Positions 15,958 through 24,907 of a DNA stretch of 64,000 nt are shown one piece after another (the stretch's first letter is position 1; every line of letters starts with the position of its first letter). Position numbers and translations under genes: made by a program. The DNA is from Hahnella aquatica (lineage in GTDB: Bacteria > Pseudomonadota > Gammaproteobacteria > Burkholderiales > Burkholderiaceae_A), in the NCBI GenBank assembly GCA_965194505.1, contig OZ239144.1, forward strand, positions 744,001 to 808,000, given 5' to 3'. The notes under the pieces are model-generated. The model did not search any database. It had not been told where the DNA came from and saw only the letters and a program-made list of their open reading frames with translations.

Positions 15958-18898
15958 GGGGTTTTTAGTTGGACTACTTTTCGCCGTTTATTTTCCATTG
16001 GCGGGCAACTCCGTAGCCTTTGGACAGGATTCGAATTCAATCAGCAACGAGGAAGTTGCTAGGCGCTATGAGGCCGTCAGCACGCTTATTCGGTCAACGA
16101 GAGAACTCCCTTCAGCGGATTTTTATCAGGCTGCATTAGACGTCTCCCGGAAGACCGAAGAGTTTCTCGCGATGGCCGCCACATCGAAGCTACCCGATGA
16201 TTTGAAACGGTACGTCTTAAGAAAAACTTTTGTTTCCGTTGTTGATCATGGACTGCCACTAGATTTCACCCGACAAAGCAAAGCCTTCGCAGTTTTACTG
16301 AAACCCAGGGTAAGCAGGACTGACGACGATGGATTTGACATTTTTGAGGATGTGCTTGCTCTTCTCTCGGTAAGCTTTAACGCCGGTAGACCTGTGCCGC
16401 TACCGCGGATTGAGTTTCTGAAACAGATACAACAAAAGTTAGCTGCTTGCGGCTCCTTTACTGGCTGCAATGAAGGGATGCATCTTTTTCATGTCGGAGT
16501 TTCGAAGGATGAGCTGGACTCGGGTAACTTTGAGGCTTCAAGGTTGGCCTTGCGAAAAGCAATGGGGCAACTATCGAAATCTCGTCGAGATTTCGGTTTG
16601 GGTGGCGACGTCTTGGATAGTTATCTTAAGGTCATGGATAAGCTCTTGGAGTTTAATATCGCGAGGCAAAAGCTTGAGCTTAAGGTGGCGTACTCAACTG
16701 CAAAGGAAATCCAGAAGGATCTGGAAAGAACTTTTTACCGGTATTCGAGCAGCGAGAAGAATACAAATTTTTTTCATATCGCATGGGCAGTGGAGCTTAA
16801 AATTTTGGAGTTTCTCGTCGATTATGGTCGCGAGAAAGAGGTGTTAGAAAAGGCATCGGAGCGGCTAGATCAATTCAGTTTGATCTCATCGGATGTCGGT
16901 TCATCGAGATCTCCGGAGGATGAGAGCGTAAGGAGACAGTTGCGTGGTTTCGCAACGGGCTCGGGAAGTGGTGCTTCAAAGCTAGACCACACGTCGCTAT
17001 ACAAACTTGTCGTTAAGCTTGATTTTGATGAGGCCGCCCGCAGGCAAGCCTTATCCGAGATTGATCGCTTGTCTGCTGAATATCAACATCATGTCGCTAT
17101 CGGCGCCGAAGCTAAGCTTTTAGCGGTGACTTCGCATTTTACTGACCTGAGAGAGCTCGCTTCTACACGCCCTCGTCATCTCCTCGATGCCGAAAAGCAG
17201 ATCGATGAATTCTTCATGAAATCGGCACCTCTCGTTGGTTTCATAAATTTCATGCATTCAGAAAGCCTTTCCTCACGCTTTTCGTTCTCCAAGTTCATGC
17301 TTAATATAGACGCTATAACTGGATTAGAGAGTCCGGCGAAGAGTTTTTTTCTCAAGTTATTTGCAAATGGACTAAACGAGGTTCGGCAACAGTTTGATGC
17401 TTCGTCATTGGAGGTATTCGGCTCTTTTCTCTCAGCTCACAAGGAGGACCTTCAGGACGGGGCTGATTTCTTTTTTCGGATCGGCGATAATGCGAGCGGT
17501 GAGGGACTCGTTCGGATATTAAAGGAGTCCGAATTAGGCGAGTTCGTTTCAGCGAAGTCAAGCCCCCGACTTCGCGTTCAGTCACTAGTAGCGCTCACTG
17601 AGTATGAGAGAGGTGTTCTTCGCGCTCTCGAGTCATACAGAAGTGAGTACCGTGCACTTCAGCGAATTTATCGAAGCCTTTCCACCACAGCAGACGCCTC
17701 TCAGAGGCAGCAGGTGTCTGATGGGATAGCCGAGGTGGAGCGTAAGTTCAGACTCCGGTTCGTAAGTCTCCTCAAAGACAGCAGTCCCCCTCGAAAGATT
17801 GAATTACCCTCCAAGGCGCCGAGATTACGGAACGATGTTCCCGTTCTCATAGCTTCCGTTCAGAGCGATAGGATCGTTGCAACGCTCCTGGAAGGGGATA
17901 GATCTAAGCAAGTTGTAATCAACTTGAGTAAAAAACGCCTTCGGGAGGTGGCCTTTCATTTGCTGATTTCCACATCTCAGAGGGCGCCAGAATGGCAGGC
18001 CGCTCAGCTTGAGTTTGACCGCCTCGTGATTGCTCCCATTCGTCAGTCGATAGGCTTTTTCAGAGGAAAGGATGTCTACCTGATTGGGGATGACATTCTG
18101 TCCACAGTGCCACATTCCTTCTTCGAACTCGGGTCTGGATACCGTTTGATCGGAAACGCCACTGTCTCCGGGCCTCCAGCCAGACCGGCCCGCTCAGTTG
18201 GGGGAATTGATGCTTTCGCGAATACAAAAGGGGTGCGTGGCTTTGCGCCTCTCCCGGCTGCAGGAGAAGAGGCGAGGTTCGTCGCGGGCTTTCCTTTCAG
18301 AGGGATTCCTAAGAGCGTAAAGCGGTCAGTCCACATCGATTCTGATTTTTCTAGGGCATCCTTCGCTCACAGCCTAAGTCAGGAGCGCTTGATCATTCAT
18401 GTTGCTACCCATTTTCAGTTGAAGGGTTCCAAAGACCGCGACTCAGGACTGCTCCTGGGTGACGGCACGCTGTTCAAGGTTGACGAGCTGTTAGCATCTG
18501 AGCAACGCGCCGGGAGTATTCATCTTCTCACTCTTTCGGCTTGTCAAACGGCGATATCTGACAAGACGCTTGACACGCACTATGACGTGTTTGAAAGCGT
18601 GGCTGGCGTCTTATCTCGACTTGGGGTAAGTAACGTGATTGGCACCCTTTGGGAGGTCGGAGATCAGTCAACGTCTGATTTTATGAAGATTTTTTACACT
18701 CTTTTACTAGATCGATCTTTATCAGTTTCATCGGCACTCGAGCAGACGAAACAAATCTTCAAGGGCGCTAATGAGGAACAACTAAACGGCCTTCAGAAGG
18801 CTTACCCAAATGTTTTCAACTCCGCTATGAGATCGAGACTGGGCCAGTATCAGCACCCCTTTTATTGGAGTGGGTTCACTCTGTTCACCAGACAGTAA
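15944..18898 (+). CDS. Exported CHAT-domain cysteine protease
   Basis: A 984-residue protein starting at a TTG that overlaps the previous gene and has AAGGTG five bases upstream. The first ~27 residues look like a signal peptide (hydrophobic ARGFLVGLLFAVYFPLAG, possible cleavage after AFG). The middle (about 30-720) is helix-rich and may be a repeat solenoid. The C-terminal ~250 residues are a CHAT domain (caspase/separase-like), with predicted catalytic His823 in HVATHF and Cys867 in LSACQTA, followed by GVSNVIGTLWEVGDQST. It should therefore act outside the cytoplasm, on the same side as the outer domain of the membrane protein. Confidence 0.82.
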   Translation: MSIARGFLVGLLFAVYFPLAGNSVAFGQDSNSISNEEVARRYEAVSTLIRSTRELPSADFYQAALDVSRKTEEFLAMAATSKLPDDLKRYVLRKTFVSVVDHGLPLDFTRQSKAFAVLLKPRVSRTDDDGFDIFEDVLALLSVSFNAGRPVPLPRIEFLKQIQQKLAACGSFTGCNEGMHLFHVGVSKDELDSGNFEASRLALRKAMGQLSKSRRDFGLGGDVLDSYLKVMDKLLEFNIARQKLELKVAYSTAKEIQKDLERTFYRYSSSEKNTNFFHIAWAVELKILEFLVDYGREKEVLEKASERLDQFSLISSDVGSSRSPEDESVRRQLRGFATGSGSGASKLDHTSLYKLVVKLDFDEAARRQALSEIDRLSAEYQHHVAIGAEAKLLAVTSHFTDLRELASTRPRHLLDAEKQIDEFFMKSAPLVGFINFMHSESLSSRFSFSKFMLNIDAITGLESPAKSFFLKLFANGLNEVRQQFDASSLEVFGSFLSAHKEDLQDGADFFFRIGDNASGEGLVRILKESELGEFVSAKSSPRLRVQSLVALTEYERGVLRALESYRSEYRALQRIYRSLSTTADASQRQQVSDGIAEVERKFRLRFVSLLKDSSPPRKIELPSKAPRLRNDVPVLIASVQSDRIVATLLEGDRSKQVVINLSKKRLREVAFHLLISTSQRAPEWQAAQLEFDRLVIAPIRQSIGFFRGKDVYLIGDDILSTVPHSFFELGSGYRLIGNATVSGPPARPARSVGGIDAFANTKGVRGFAPLPAAGEEARFVAGFPFRGIPKSVKRSVHIDSDFSRASFAHSLSQERLIIHVATHFQLKGSKDRDSGLLLGDGTLFKVDELLASEQRAGSIHLLTLSACQTAISDKTLDTHYDVFESVAGVLSRLGVSNVIGTLWEVGDQSTSDFMKIFYTLLLDRSLSVSSALEQTKQIFKGANEEQLNGLQKAYPNVFNSAMRSRLGQYQHPFYWSGFTLFTRQ

Positions 18899-19008
18899 GT
18901 GCTTCTCTGCCGCCCAAGAGACTTCTTTGTAGTTCTATGAACCATGCGGTCTCGTGGCAGATTAGATGGACTGTCTCACACACTAATCCGCCCTAGTTGC
19001 CCCCTGTT

Positions 19009-19347
19009 TCAACCCCCCTTGGGGGGTCTGCCTTTCAGAGCCACTTTCCCGTTAAACAGCCCGATGGAGTTGCCTAGCGCCACCAGTTGGTAAAACTCGG
19101 CAGACTTGCGGCTTCTCTCGGCCCGCTTGGCTCTTGTCTCTTCGCCATGAATTGTCTTGGCCTCGGCGCAACGTTGCCGGCCTTGCTCGGTCTTGGGGCC
19201 GGTGGACGAGCCACCATGGGATCGGCAGACGTTCTTGCCCTTTATTGCTGGCGCTTTACATTGCTGCTGAGTCCGACGGCTCTCTGCTTGGCATTGTTTA
19301 CATATGATCCGGCCACCAGCGGTTGACATTGTTAAGTTTGTTGACAT
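19009..19347 (-). CDS. HGGxSTGPKT-motif hypothetical protein
   Basis: A 112-residue basic protein. Two CxxC-like Cys pairs (CKQC and later CKAP...VCRSHGG) lead into HGGSSTGPKTEQGRQR and AKTIHGEETRAKRAERSRK. This cysteine-histidine plus HGG-TGPKT signature marks a family common in phages and genomic islands, with no known function. It is probably zinc-binding and nucleic-acid-associated. AGGA stands eight bases before ATG 19347. It ends the minus-strand replication and integration gene block, 10 bp after the primase-type gene. Confidence 0.7.
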   Translation of the reverse strand: MSTNLTMSTAGGRIICKQCQAESRRTQQQCKAPAIKGKNVCRSHGGSSTGPKTEQGRQRCAEAKTIHGEETRAKRAERSRKSAEFYQLVALGNSIGLFNGKVALKGRPPKGG

Positions 19348-19357
19348 GTTTTACATC

Positions 19358-22042
19358 CTATTGGAGGCCCGTTCGATCAGTCTGAGTAGATATATCCACA
19401 GGACCCCTTGAACCGACTTTTGATGGTTTTGTGGGTACCCCCCCTCTATTTTTTTCATTTTTTTCATCAAATTCATGTGGGAAGGAGGGTGGGGGGGTAC
19501 CGTCAAAACCCACAAAAGGTCTACTGAGCAGGTCAGCTGAGATGTTCGGATTAATCAAGTATTGGATTGTTGGACGTCCTCCGGTCTGCGGCACGACCTC
19601 CCTCAGCCAGCCTAACTCCGATAGTTGTTCCAATGCCGGCGTGACATTCGCCCTACTCAAGCCATACCAACCTTTCGAGTAAACGGTTCTGGCGGTGAAG
19701 CCAGACTGAAGATCCCCTTTGAGTAGTCGTTTAGCGAGGGTACGTGCAGGTTCGTTATCAAGGCCATAGACCGATGCATAGACTCTGTGAGCATGCGACT
19801 TAAGGACTGCCGCTACCCGCAGAGCGTTATCGAGACAGCTGGAGCAAATGTCCCCGCTGTGTCCTTCCAGTAGATGAAACACCAAAGCGAGCCCTGGTAC
19901 TAGGCTTCGGTACTTTGCAAAGTGGCTGTGCTCAGCTTGGCTGAGATCGCCCTCTCTCAACATGATCTCGTTCTTTCGAAACCAGTTGTCAAAGAGAGTC
20001 TGTGCCTGGTCGTCAAAGTGAAGAAGACTTGCCCCGGTACTGTTCTTGTGGGATTGCGCAAGTCCTGCGGTGGCCGTGGATCGGAGCTGAATAATGGCTG
20101 ACTCCATCTTGTTTATTGCAGCTCTATCCGGCTGCCGGTCCACGATGTTTACTTCCTCTGGTAGGTCCGGCCAGACGAGGAGTTGAAACCGTTGCATCAG
20201 TCCGTCATTCTGCGAACTCCCCGAGGATGCGGCTCTGACATAGAGCTTGATTCGGTCAGGCTGAAAGCCACCAAATAGGGCAAGCATGTAGTTCTTCAAC
20301 ACCACAGTTCCGCGAGTTATACGGTCGAATGTGTAGTTGCCCCGCCCGCCCCATCCCTGCAGGAAGAATCCTCTGGCAGCTTCTTGCCCCGGTGTATCGA
20401 GACTCTGCAGAAGACCCGACATCTCGTCGGCCAATGCTAAAACCCCCGAGGGGTTCTCAGCCAGTATTTCACCCAACGCTTGATAGGTCACATCATTCAC
20501 GATGTAGCGGACTTTCGGGGGTTTGCTCGGCTCCTTCGGCCAGACAGTTGTTTTGCCGTTTTTAAAGTCTTTGACTTGCTTGTCGTAGACCTTCATGTCC
20601 TTGTTGTACACGTCAATTGCTTGAGCGTAGGCGGCACCCGCCTGTTCCTCAAGATGGTGAAGGCAGCGGAATGACTCGTTCTGAGCAGGAGTCTTCATTG
20701 AGCCCGGGCTGCCAACGATTCCGCCCCAGAAGCCTGCGTAAACCTCCCAGCTATCATCAAATCGCTTTGGTAAGACGCCTATTCGATTTCCGAGTGCGAT
20801 GCCGGCAGCAGTCAGCACAGGAATAGCCACGAACTCGATCGGGCAGTTCAGGCGTTCAGAGATGTCGACGATTGCGTCAGAGATGGTGCTGGGGAGGGTA
20901 GTCGGATCAAGCTCTTCGACGGGCAGCAGTCCATCGGGTAAGGGCATTGGTTGGGGCCAGCCGTCAAAGGAGCTATCGACCGACCCAATATCTACGAGGT
21001 GGATCGGAGCCCCTTCACTCTTGGGGGCTGTTTGCTGGCTTTGAGATTGCGGAGTGGGTCCAGAGTAACCAGCTTCACGTGCGTAGTAAATCAGCGTGCC
21101 GAAGCCAATACTTCCCTTATCACCTACCTGGCGATTCGGATCGTATGAATCCCAGACACCGTTAAAGTCAACCTCATCAAAGAGGTCGCCCGACTCACTC
21201 CATTTCCTTGCAATGTCGTAGGCATAGTCACCCCATCCCGTCGCTGCGATGCTCCAAATGAGTCGCATCCACTTGTGACGATTCCCCGTGCTTGCATCAG
21301 CTGGGTCTGGATCTAGAAAAGCCAGCATGGCCGTAACCATGGCGACGTTCTCCGGTGTGTGAGGAAGGCCAGTCGAAACTGGCCTGGTACTGGCAGTTCT
21401 CGCTGGTGGTGGGAACAACTTGATTGCCTTCGAGAGCCTGACAGTAAAGTCATCAACCGATATGAGCTCTCGGTCACGAATATCGAGTCTCGTTGCTACG
21501 GGGTTATCGGGATCCCTGAAGTTCCTGGTAAACGGCATCCGAAGAACCCGAGATGCATCTGCTGTGATCGGGTCTGCACCGACTTTTAGCGTGTCGAGCA
21601 AAGCTTGAAGTTTCTCGGCAATCGTTAACCACTCATCCCGAGGGATGGCAGCAGAAAGCGGCCAGTAGATATGGATTCCATATCCGGTGTAGTGCCAGAT
21701 TGTCGGGCGGGGTAGGCCCGTCTTCTTGAGAAACTCATTGATGGCGTCTTCAATCTCTTCATCGCTCTTGTAGGGAGAGTTCTCGTGCCGATCGACATCG
21801 GCCCAGAACGAGCAGAGGTAATCAGCAAAGTCAGCATCCCGGGTGTTGAGACGACTGGAGTAGGTCGCCATACTGAAGTAAATGTTGTGAGAGTCCTGAT
21901 AGTCCTCGGTAAAAAACAACATCTGCTCGTGATCCTCACACCACTCTTGCTGCCACGGCTCGCCTTTGACTGCTCTTGCGACGTAGCCAGGACCCTGGCG
22001 AACTTTTTGTAGGAAGGTTTCTTGCATTTCTTGATCGCTCAT
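19358..22042 (-). CDS. Large DUF3987 primase/helicase-type protein
   Basis: An 894-residue protein. The N-terminal third has features of primase-polymerase-type replication proteins (SFWADVDRHENSPYKSDEE, TIWHYTGYGIHIYWPLS, RVLRMPFTRNFRDPDNP). The middle is a PriCT-like segment (RHKWMRLIWSIAATGWGDYA). The rest is a DUF3987 domain with the P-loop-like GGIVGSPGSMKTPA. I read it as the element's replication protein. The ATG at 22042 has GGAAGGA six bases upstream; a longer frame adds 44 residues overlapping the next gene and is rejected. The upstream gene overlaps it by 4 bp. Confidence 0.82.
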   Translation of the reverse strand: MSDQEMQETFLQKVRQGPGYVARAVKGEPWQQEWCEDHEQMLFFTEDYQDSHNIYFSMATYSSRLNTRDADFADYLCSFWADVDRHENSPYKSDEEIEDAINEFLKKTGLPRPTIWHYTGYGIHIYWPLSAAIPRDEWLTIAEKLQALLDTLKVGADPITADASRVLRMPFTRNFRDPDNPVATRLDIRDRELISVDDFTVRLSKAIKLFPPPARTASTRPVSTGLPHTPENVAMVTAMLAFLDPDPADASTGNRHKWMRLIWSIAATGWGDYAYDIARKWSESGDLFDEVDFNGVWDSYDPNRQVGDKGSIGFGTLIYYAREAGYSGPTPQSQSQQTAPKSEGAPIHLVDIGSVDSSFDGWPQPMPLPDGLLPVEELDPTTLPSTISDAIVDISERLNCPIEFVAIPVLTAAGIALGNRIGVLPKRFDDSWEVYAGFWGGIVGSPGSMKTPAQNESFRCLHHLEEQAGAAYAQAIDVYNKDMKVYDKQVKDFKNGKTTVWPKEPSKPPKVRYIVNDVTYQALGEILAENPSGVLALADEMSGLLQSLDTPGQEAARGFFLQGWGGRGNYTFDRITRGTVVLKNYMLALFGGFQPDRIKLYVRAASSGSSQNDGLMQRFQLLVWPDLPEEVNIVDRQPDRAAINKMESAIIQLRSTATAGLAQSHKNSTGASLLHFDDQAQTLFDNWFRKNEIMLREGDLSQAEHSHFAKYRSLVPGLALVFHLLEGHSGDICSSCLDNALRVAAVLKSHAHRVYASVYGLDNEPARTLAKRLLKGDLQSGFTARTVYSKGWYGLSRANVTPALEQLSELGWLREVVPQTGGRPTIQYLINPNISADLLSRPFVGFDGTPPPSFPHEFDEKNEKNRGGVPTKPSKVGSRGPVDISTQTDRTGLQ

Positions 22043-22431
22043 CGCTGTTCCTTCCACCGAAAGAAACAATTGGGGCTGTTGTCGATGAGGACTACCTCGT
22101 AGCCGGCAATTGAGAGACCTAGGATCGCGCATCCGTTGGAGATGTATTTGTGATCTCCTCGTGTGGGCGACCAACGCTCTATGACGTGCTTTAGCCCGTA
22201 GCTGTTGATGTCTGGGCTGATCCGGTTCTCTTTGCTGAACTGAATCGCGTAGTCAATCTGTAACAGTCCAGTGTCGGACCAAAGGTATTTGCGGTCTTTG
22301 CGTTGATCTTGTTTCGTGCAGTGCTTGGAACCGGCCAATGCATACCAGTCAAGGCCGTTTGCTGTGAGAGTCGGGAACTTCGCAGCCTCGGCTATAGCCA
22401 TTGCTTTCGAGATGGGGGAAGGGGTTAGCAT
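22039..22431 (-). CDS. Hypothetical island protein beside the primase
   Basis: A 130-residue protein of unknown function that ends FFRWKEQR and overlaps the primase-type gene by 4 bp. Phrases such as LDWYALAGSKHCTKQDQRKD and ERWSPTRGDHKYISNGCAI suggest a compact globular fold with conserved aromatics. GGAGG stands six bases before its ATG. It also overlaps the AlpA-like gene by 7 bp, so three genes form one translationally coupled unit. It may be an accessory factor in the element's replication. Confidence 0.62.
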   Translation of the reverse strand: MLTPSPISKAMAIAEAAKFPTLTANGLDWYALAGSKHCTKQDQRKDRKYLWSDTGLLQIDYAIQFSKENRISPDINSYGLKHVIERWSPTRGDHKYISNGCAILGLSIAGYEVVLIDNSPNCFFRWKEQR

Positions 22432-22664
22432 TTGGAGCCTCCCTCCGATCGATGCTTCTGCTCAAGGATCCATTGGTCGACGTCTGATTCGAGCCACCCC
22501 ACGGCACGTCCACCTGGAACTATCTGGAAGGGTGCTGGGAAGAGGCCCTTGGCAATCATGTCGAACAGTTTTGCCTCGGATACATCAAGTTTTATCCGAA
22601 CTTGGGCATTACGGACTATGCGGAGGGAGTCGGATTTCCCGTTTTGTTGGAGTTGAGTGACCAT
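22425..22664 (-). CDS. AlpA-family regulator / excisionase-like protein
   Basis: A 79-residue DNA-binding protein. The core KLDVSEAKLFDMIAKGLFPA, then GGRAVGWLESDVDQWI, is a MerR/AlpA-type winged helix. Proteins of this type turn on integrase genes or act as excisionases in P4-like elements. GGAG stands seven bases before the ATG. It heads the replication gene group and lies 65 bp from the gene next to the integrase. It is a likely control point for excision. Confidence 0.82.
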   Translation of the reverse strand: MVTQLQQNGKSDSLRIVRNAQVRIKLDVSEAKLFDMIAKGLFPAPFQIVPGGRAVGWLESDVDQWILEQKHRSEGGSKC

Positions 22665-22729
22665 CGGTGATCTCCAGAGAGTTACGATGGTCGAAGCCTA
22701 GTTTTGTCCTTACAAAAAGAAACTGGGTG

Positions 22730-23221
22730 TCAACTCATACTTGACCAACCCCAGGGGTTTGGCTTCTTTTTTTCCCTCACATACTCTCTCACTAAGCCCT
22801 GAGCGTCCGAGACTCCCAGAGGATGAAGCATTTGCTCGACAAAGCGTTCAAAGGGTGATCGGAATCCCCCGGCTGCCCCCCGTTTTGGTTCACGCCCTGT
22901 TTGACGGACGTACTCTTCTCCCAGTTTTGCTATGTAGTAGCGAGGCCACATCCGCTTCGGCCGATTGCTTGGTTCAATCGGGAACACTCGTTTTACTCGG
23001 CGTCGCTGTCTTTTCTGCTCCTTCCAACTCTCTCCGATTAGAACGCGCTGTACTAGCTGCCCTTTTCGGTTGTGCACCATTCCGTCGCTGGCTTTAAGGG
23101 TCTCGACTTCATTGATGAGTCGTTGGAGACGAAACGCAGTTGCAATGAGGTTTGCCTTTGGGAAATTTGTCCGCACGATATCTAGCAACGCCTTTCTGGT
23201 GATGGCTTGCTGTGAGTACAT
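22730..23221 (-). CDS. Hypothetical basic island protein
   Basis: A protein of about 163 residues with strongly basic stretches (SWKEQKRQRRRVKRVFPIEP and YVREKKKPNPWGW). It begins MYSQQAITRKALLDIVRTNF. I do not recognise a domain; the charge suggests nucleic-acid binding. The longer frame from 23296 overlaps the integrase end, so I use the ATG at 23221, 5 bp after the integrase stop, with AAGGTGG upstream. It is probably co-transcribed with the integrase gene. Confidence 0.6.
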   Translation of the reverse strand: MYSQQAITRKALLDIVRTNFPKANLIATAFRLQRLINEVETLKASDGMVHNRKGQLVQRVLIGESWKEQKRQRRRVKRVFPIEPSNRPKRMWPRYYIAKLGEEYVRQTGREPKRGAAGGFRSPFERFVEQMLHPLGVSDAQGLVREYVREKKKPNPWGWSSMS

Positions 23222-23226
23222 GGGGA

Positions 23227-24495
23227 TCAAACCACCTTGGTTTTTTGGTGGGGGATTACCACACCACGCGCACTTGATTCGATGAAATCGCACCACCTCT
23301 GCATCAACAGCACTCGCTTGGGCAACTGATCCTGACGTCTGTAAGAGGCCTCGGTCTGGTTGGTGATGACATGCGCTAAGGCTAACTCCAGTGTTTCGTT
23401 CGCAAACGAGGTCGTTTCTGCAGCCCAGTCTCGGAAAGTGCTTCTGAAGCCGTGGGGCGTGTACTGCTTGTAGGGCTCCATCTTCTTGATGATCGCCAGG
23501 AACACCCCAGTGCTGATGTGTGTGCTGGTGCTTTTACTGTGGCTTGAGAAGATGTAGTCGTTAATCTGCCCCTTCTTCATGACTTTCAGGATCTCGACAG
23601 CTCGCGTCGATAACGGCACCCGGTGCTCTTTCCCCGCCTTCATGCGCTCGCCCGGGATTGTCCAGACCTTTGTGGTGAGGTCGATCTCGTCCCACTTGGC
23701 CCGAACTACCTCTCCTGTGCGGGTGGCGGTGAGCACCATAAACTCAAATGCCATTGGGCCGACGCCCCTGTGGGTACGAAGTGCCTTGATGAACTCGTGG
23801 ATCTGCTTAAAGGGTAGGGCGGCGTGGTGCTTCACGCGCTTTACCTTCTGGGACTTGGGTAGCAACTCCCCCAAGCCTCCTTTTAGTCTGGCTGGATTCT
23901 CCCCGGAGCAGTAACCCCGTGCCTTGGCCCAGTCCCAAACCACTTCAATCCTCTGTCTCACACGGGTCGCTGTCTCGGTCTTCTCCAGCCAGATGGGCTT
24001 GAGAGCCTCATAGATGGCTTCAGTGGTGAGTAGGTGGATGGGCACCTTACCGAGGGTGGGGTAGGCGTACTCAGCGAGCGTATTTGTCCATTGGCTGCAG
24101 TGCTTTGCGTTCTTCCACTCGGGAGACTTCGCCTTGATGCAGTCGGTTGCCGCTTGCTCGAATGTGACTTGCTTGGCCCGGGCGTTGGTGTTTGCCAGTC
24201 GGGTCGCATCCCGTTCATCCAGGGGATCGAGGCCGGCCAGAATCTGTGATCGGTATCCCAGGGCGATTGTTCGTGCATCGGCGAGTTTTCTAACCGCAAC
24301 TGGGCCCATGCCCATTTCTCTTCGCCGTCTTGTGGTCGGGCTGGTATAGCGAAAGATCCAACTGCGACCTGTCCCACTGGTGCCGTTTGAGACTTGCAAG
24401 TACAGCCCTGGAGCCGTTGAGTCGGCGTAGTAACCAGGCCTTGATTCGGTCTCCACCCTACGGGTAGTAAGCGGCTTGGCAGCAATTCTTCCCAC
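23227..24495 (-). CDS. P4-type tyrosine integrase
   Basis: A 422-residue site-specific recombinase. The N-terminal arm-binding domain (RIAAKPLTTRRVE...APGLYLQVSNG) is of the DUF4102 type, followed by a core-binding domain and the catalytic domain. Catalytic residues are Arg in LTATRTGEV, the HxxR box PHGFRSTFRDWA, the later His in ALAHVI, and Tyr in EASYRRQDQ. The frame opens at TTG 24510, but GTG 24495 has a better ribosome site (GGGGGG). Its start lies 135 bp from the right att core. It should insert the element at the tRNA-Ser 3' end. Confidence 0.93.
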   Translation of the reverse strand: MGRIAAKPLTTRRVETESRPGYYADSTAPGLYLQVSNGTSGTGRSWIFRYTSPTTRRRREMGMGPVAVRKLADARTIALGYRSQILAGLDPLDERDATRLANTNARAKQVTFEQAATDCIKAKSPEWKNAKHCSQWTNTLAEYAYPTLGKVPIHLLTTEAIYEALKPIWLEKTETATRVRQRIEVVWDWAKARGYCSGENPARLKGGLGELLPKSQKVKRVKHHAALPFKQIHEFIKALRTHRGVGPMAFEFMVLTATRTGEVVRAKWDEIDLTTKVWTIPGERMKAGKEHRVPLSTRAVEILKVMKKGQINDYIFSSHSKSTSTHISTGVFLAIIKKMEPYKQYTPHGFRSTFRDWAAETTSFANETLELALAHVITNQTEASYRRQDQLPKRVLLMQRWCDFIESSARGVVIPHQKTKVV

Positions 24496-24629
24496 CTTTG
24501 TACCCCCCAATTGATACTGGATCTTACAAAAGTTCTCTGGGGTTTACTAGAGAAAAATGGGCTTCAACCTCAATACTGAAGCCACTCCTGTGGGGTATAG
24601 AAAACCTTACTGGAGCCGCATCGGTCGGA

Positions 24630-24644
24630 CACCCTCTCCGCCAG
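24630..24644. repeat. Right attachment site (attR)
   Basis: An exact copy of the 15-base tRNA-Ser end CACCCTCTCCGCCAG. The bases before it (GGTCGGA) do not match the tRNA, so this is not a second tRNA gene. It lies 135 bp from the integrase start. Confidence 0.88.
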
Positions 24645-24757
24645 TTGTCAAGCGCCAATGAGGCCTAAGGGCAGATCATCGGGGCATTCCCCACATTTTT
24701 CCCCACGCTTTTCATTTGGGGCTTTGGTTTTGGCGCTGAGACTGGCTTGATCTATAC

Positions 24758-24862
24758 CCACCCCCATCAAAATCCCAGCCAGGCCGACCCCACCCGGGGG
24801 GTACCCCCCAATTCGTTTGATGGTACCTAGCGCACCCCATACAGTCGATTGTGCTCAAACGA
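24758..24862 (+). repeat. About 105-bp direct repeat, copy 2 (beyond attR)
   Basis: This nearly matches 10436-10542, including CAGTCGATTGTGCTCAAACGA. It lies outside the island but at almost the same distance from attR as copy 1 is from attL. It suggests that the sequence beyond attR is the left end of a related, older element stacked at the same tRNA. The 419 bp from 24645 to 25063 contain this repeat and the 73-bp repeat, and no gene. Confidence 0.8.
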
Positions 24863-24907
24863 TCCCCACCTTAATGGGATAGATCTTGTGGTGCCGAACA
24901 GTGAGGG

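Noticed and set aside
14789..18898. Type III-E CRISPR (Craspase) locus
   Set aside because: There is a sigma factor and a CHAT protease, but no gRAMP effector, no Csx30 likeness that I can recognise, and no CRISPR array.
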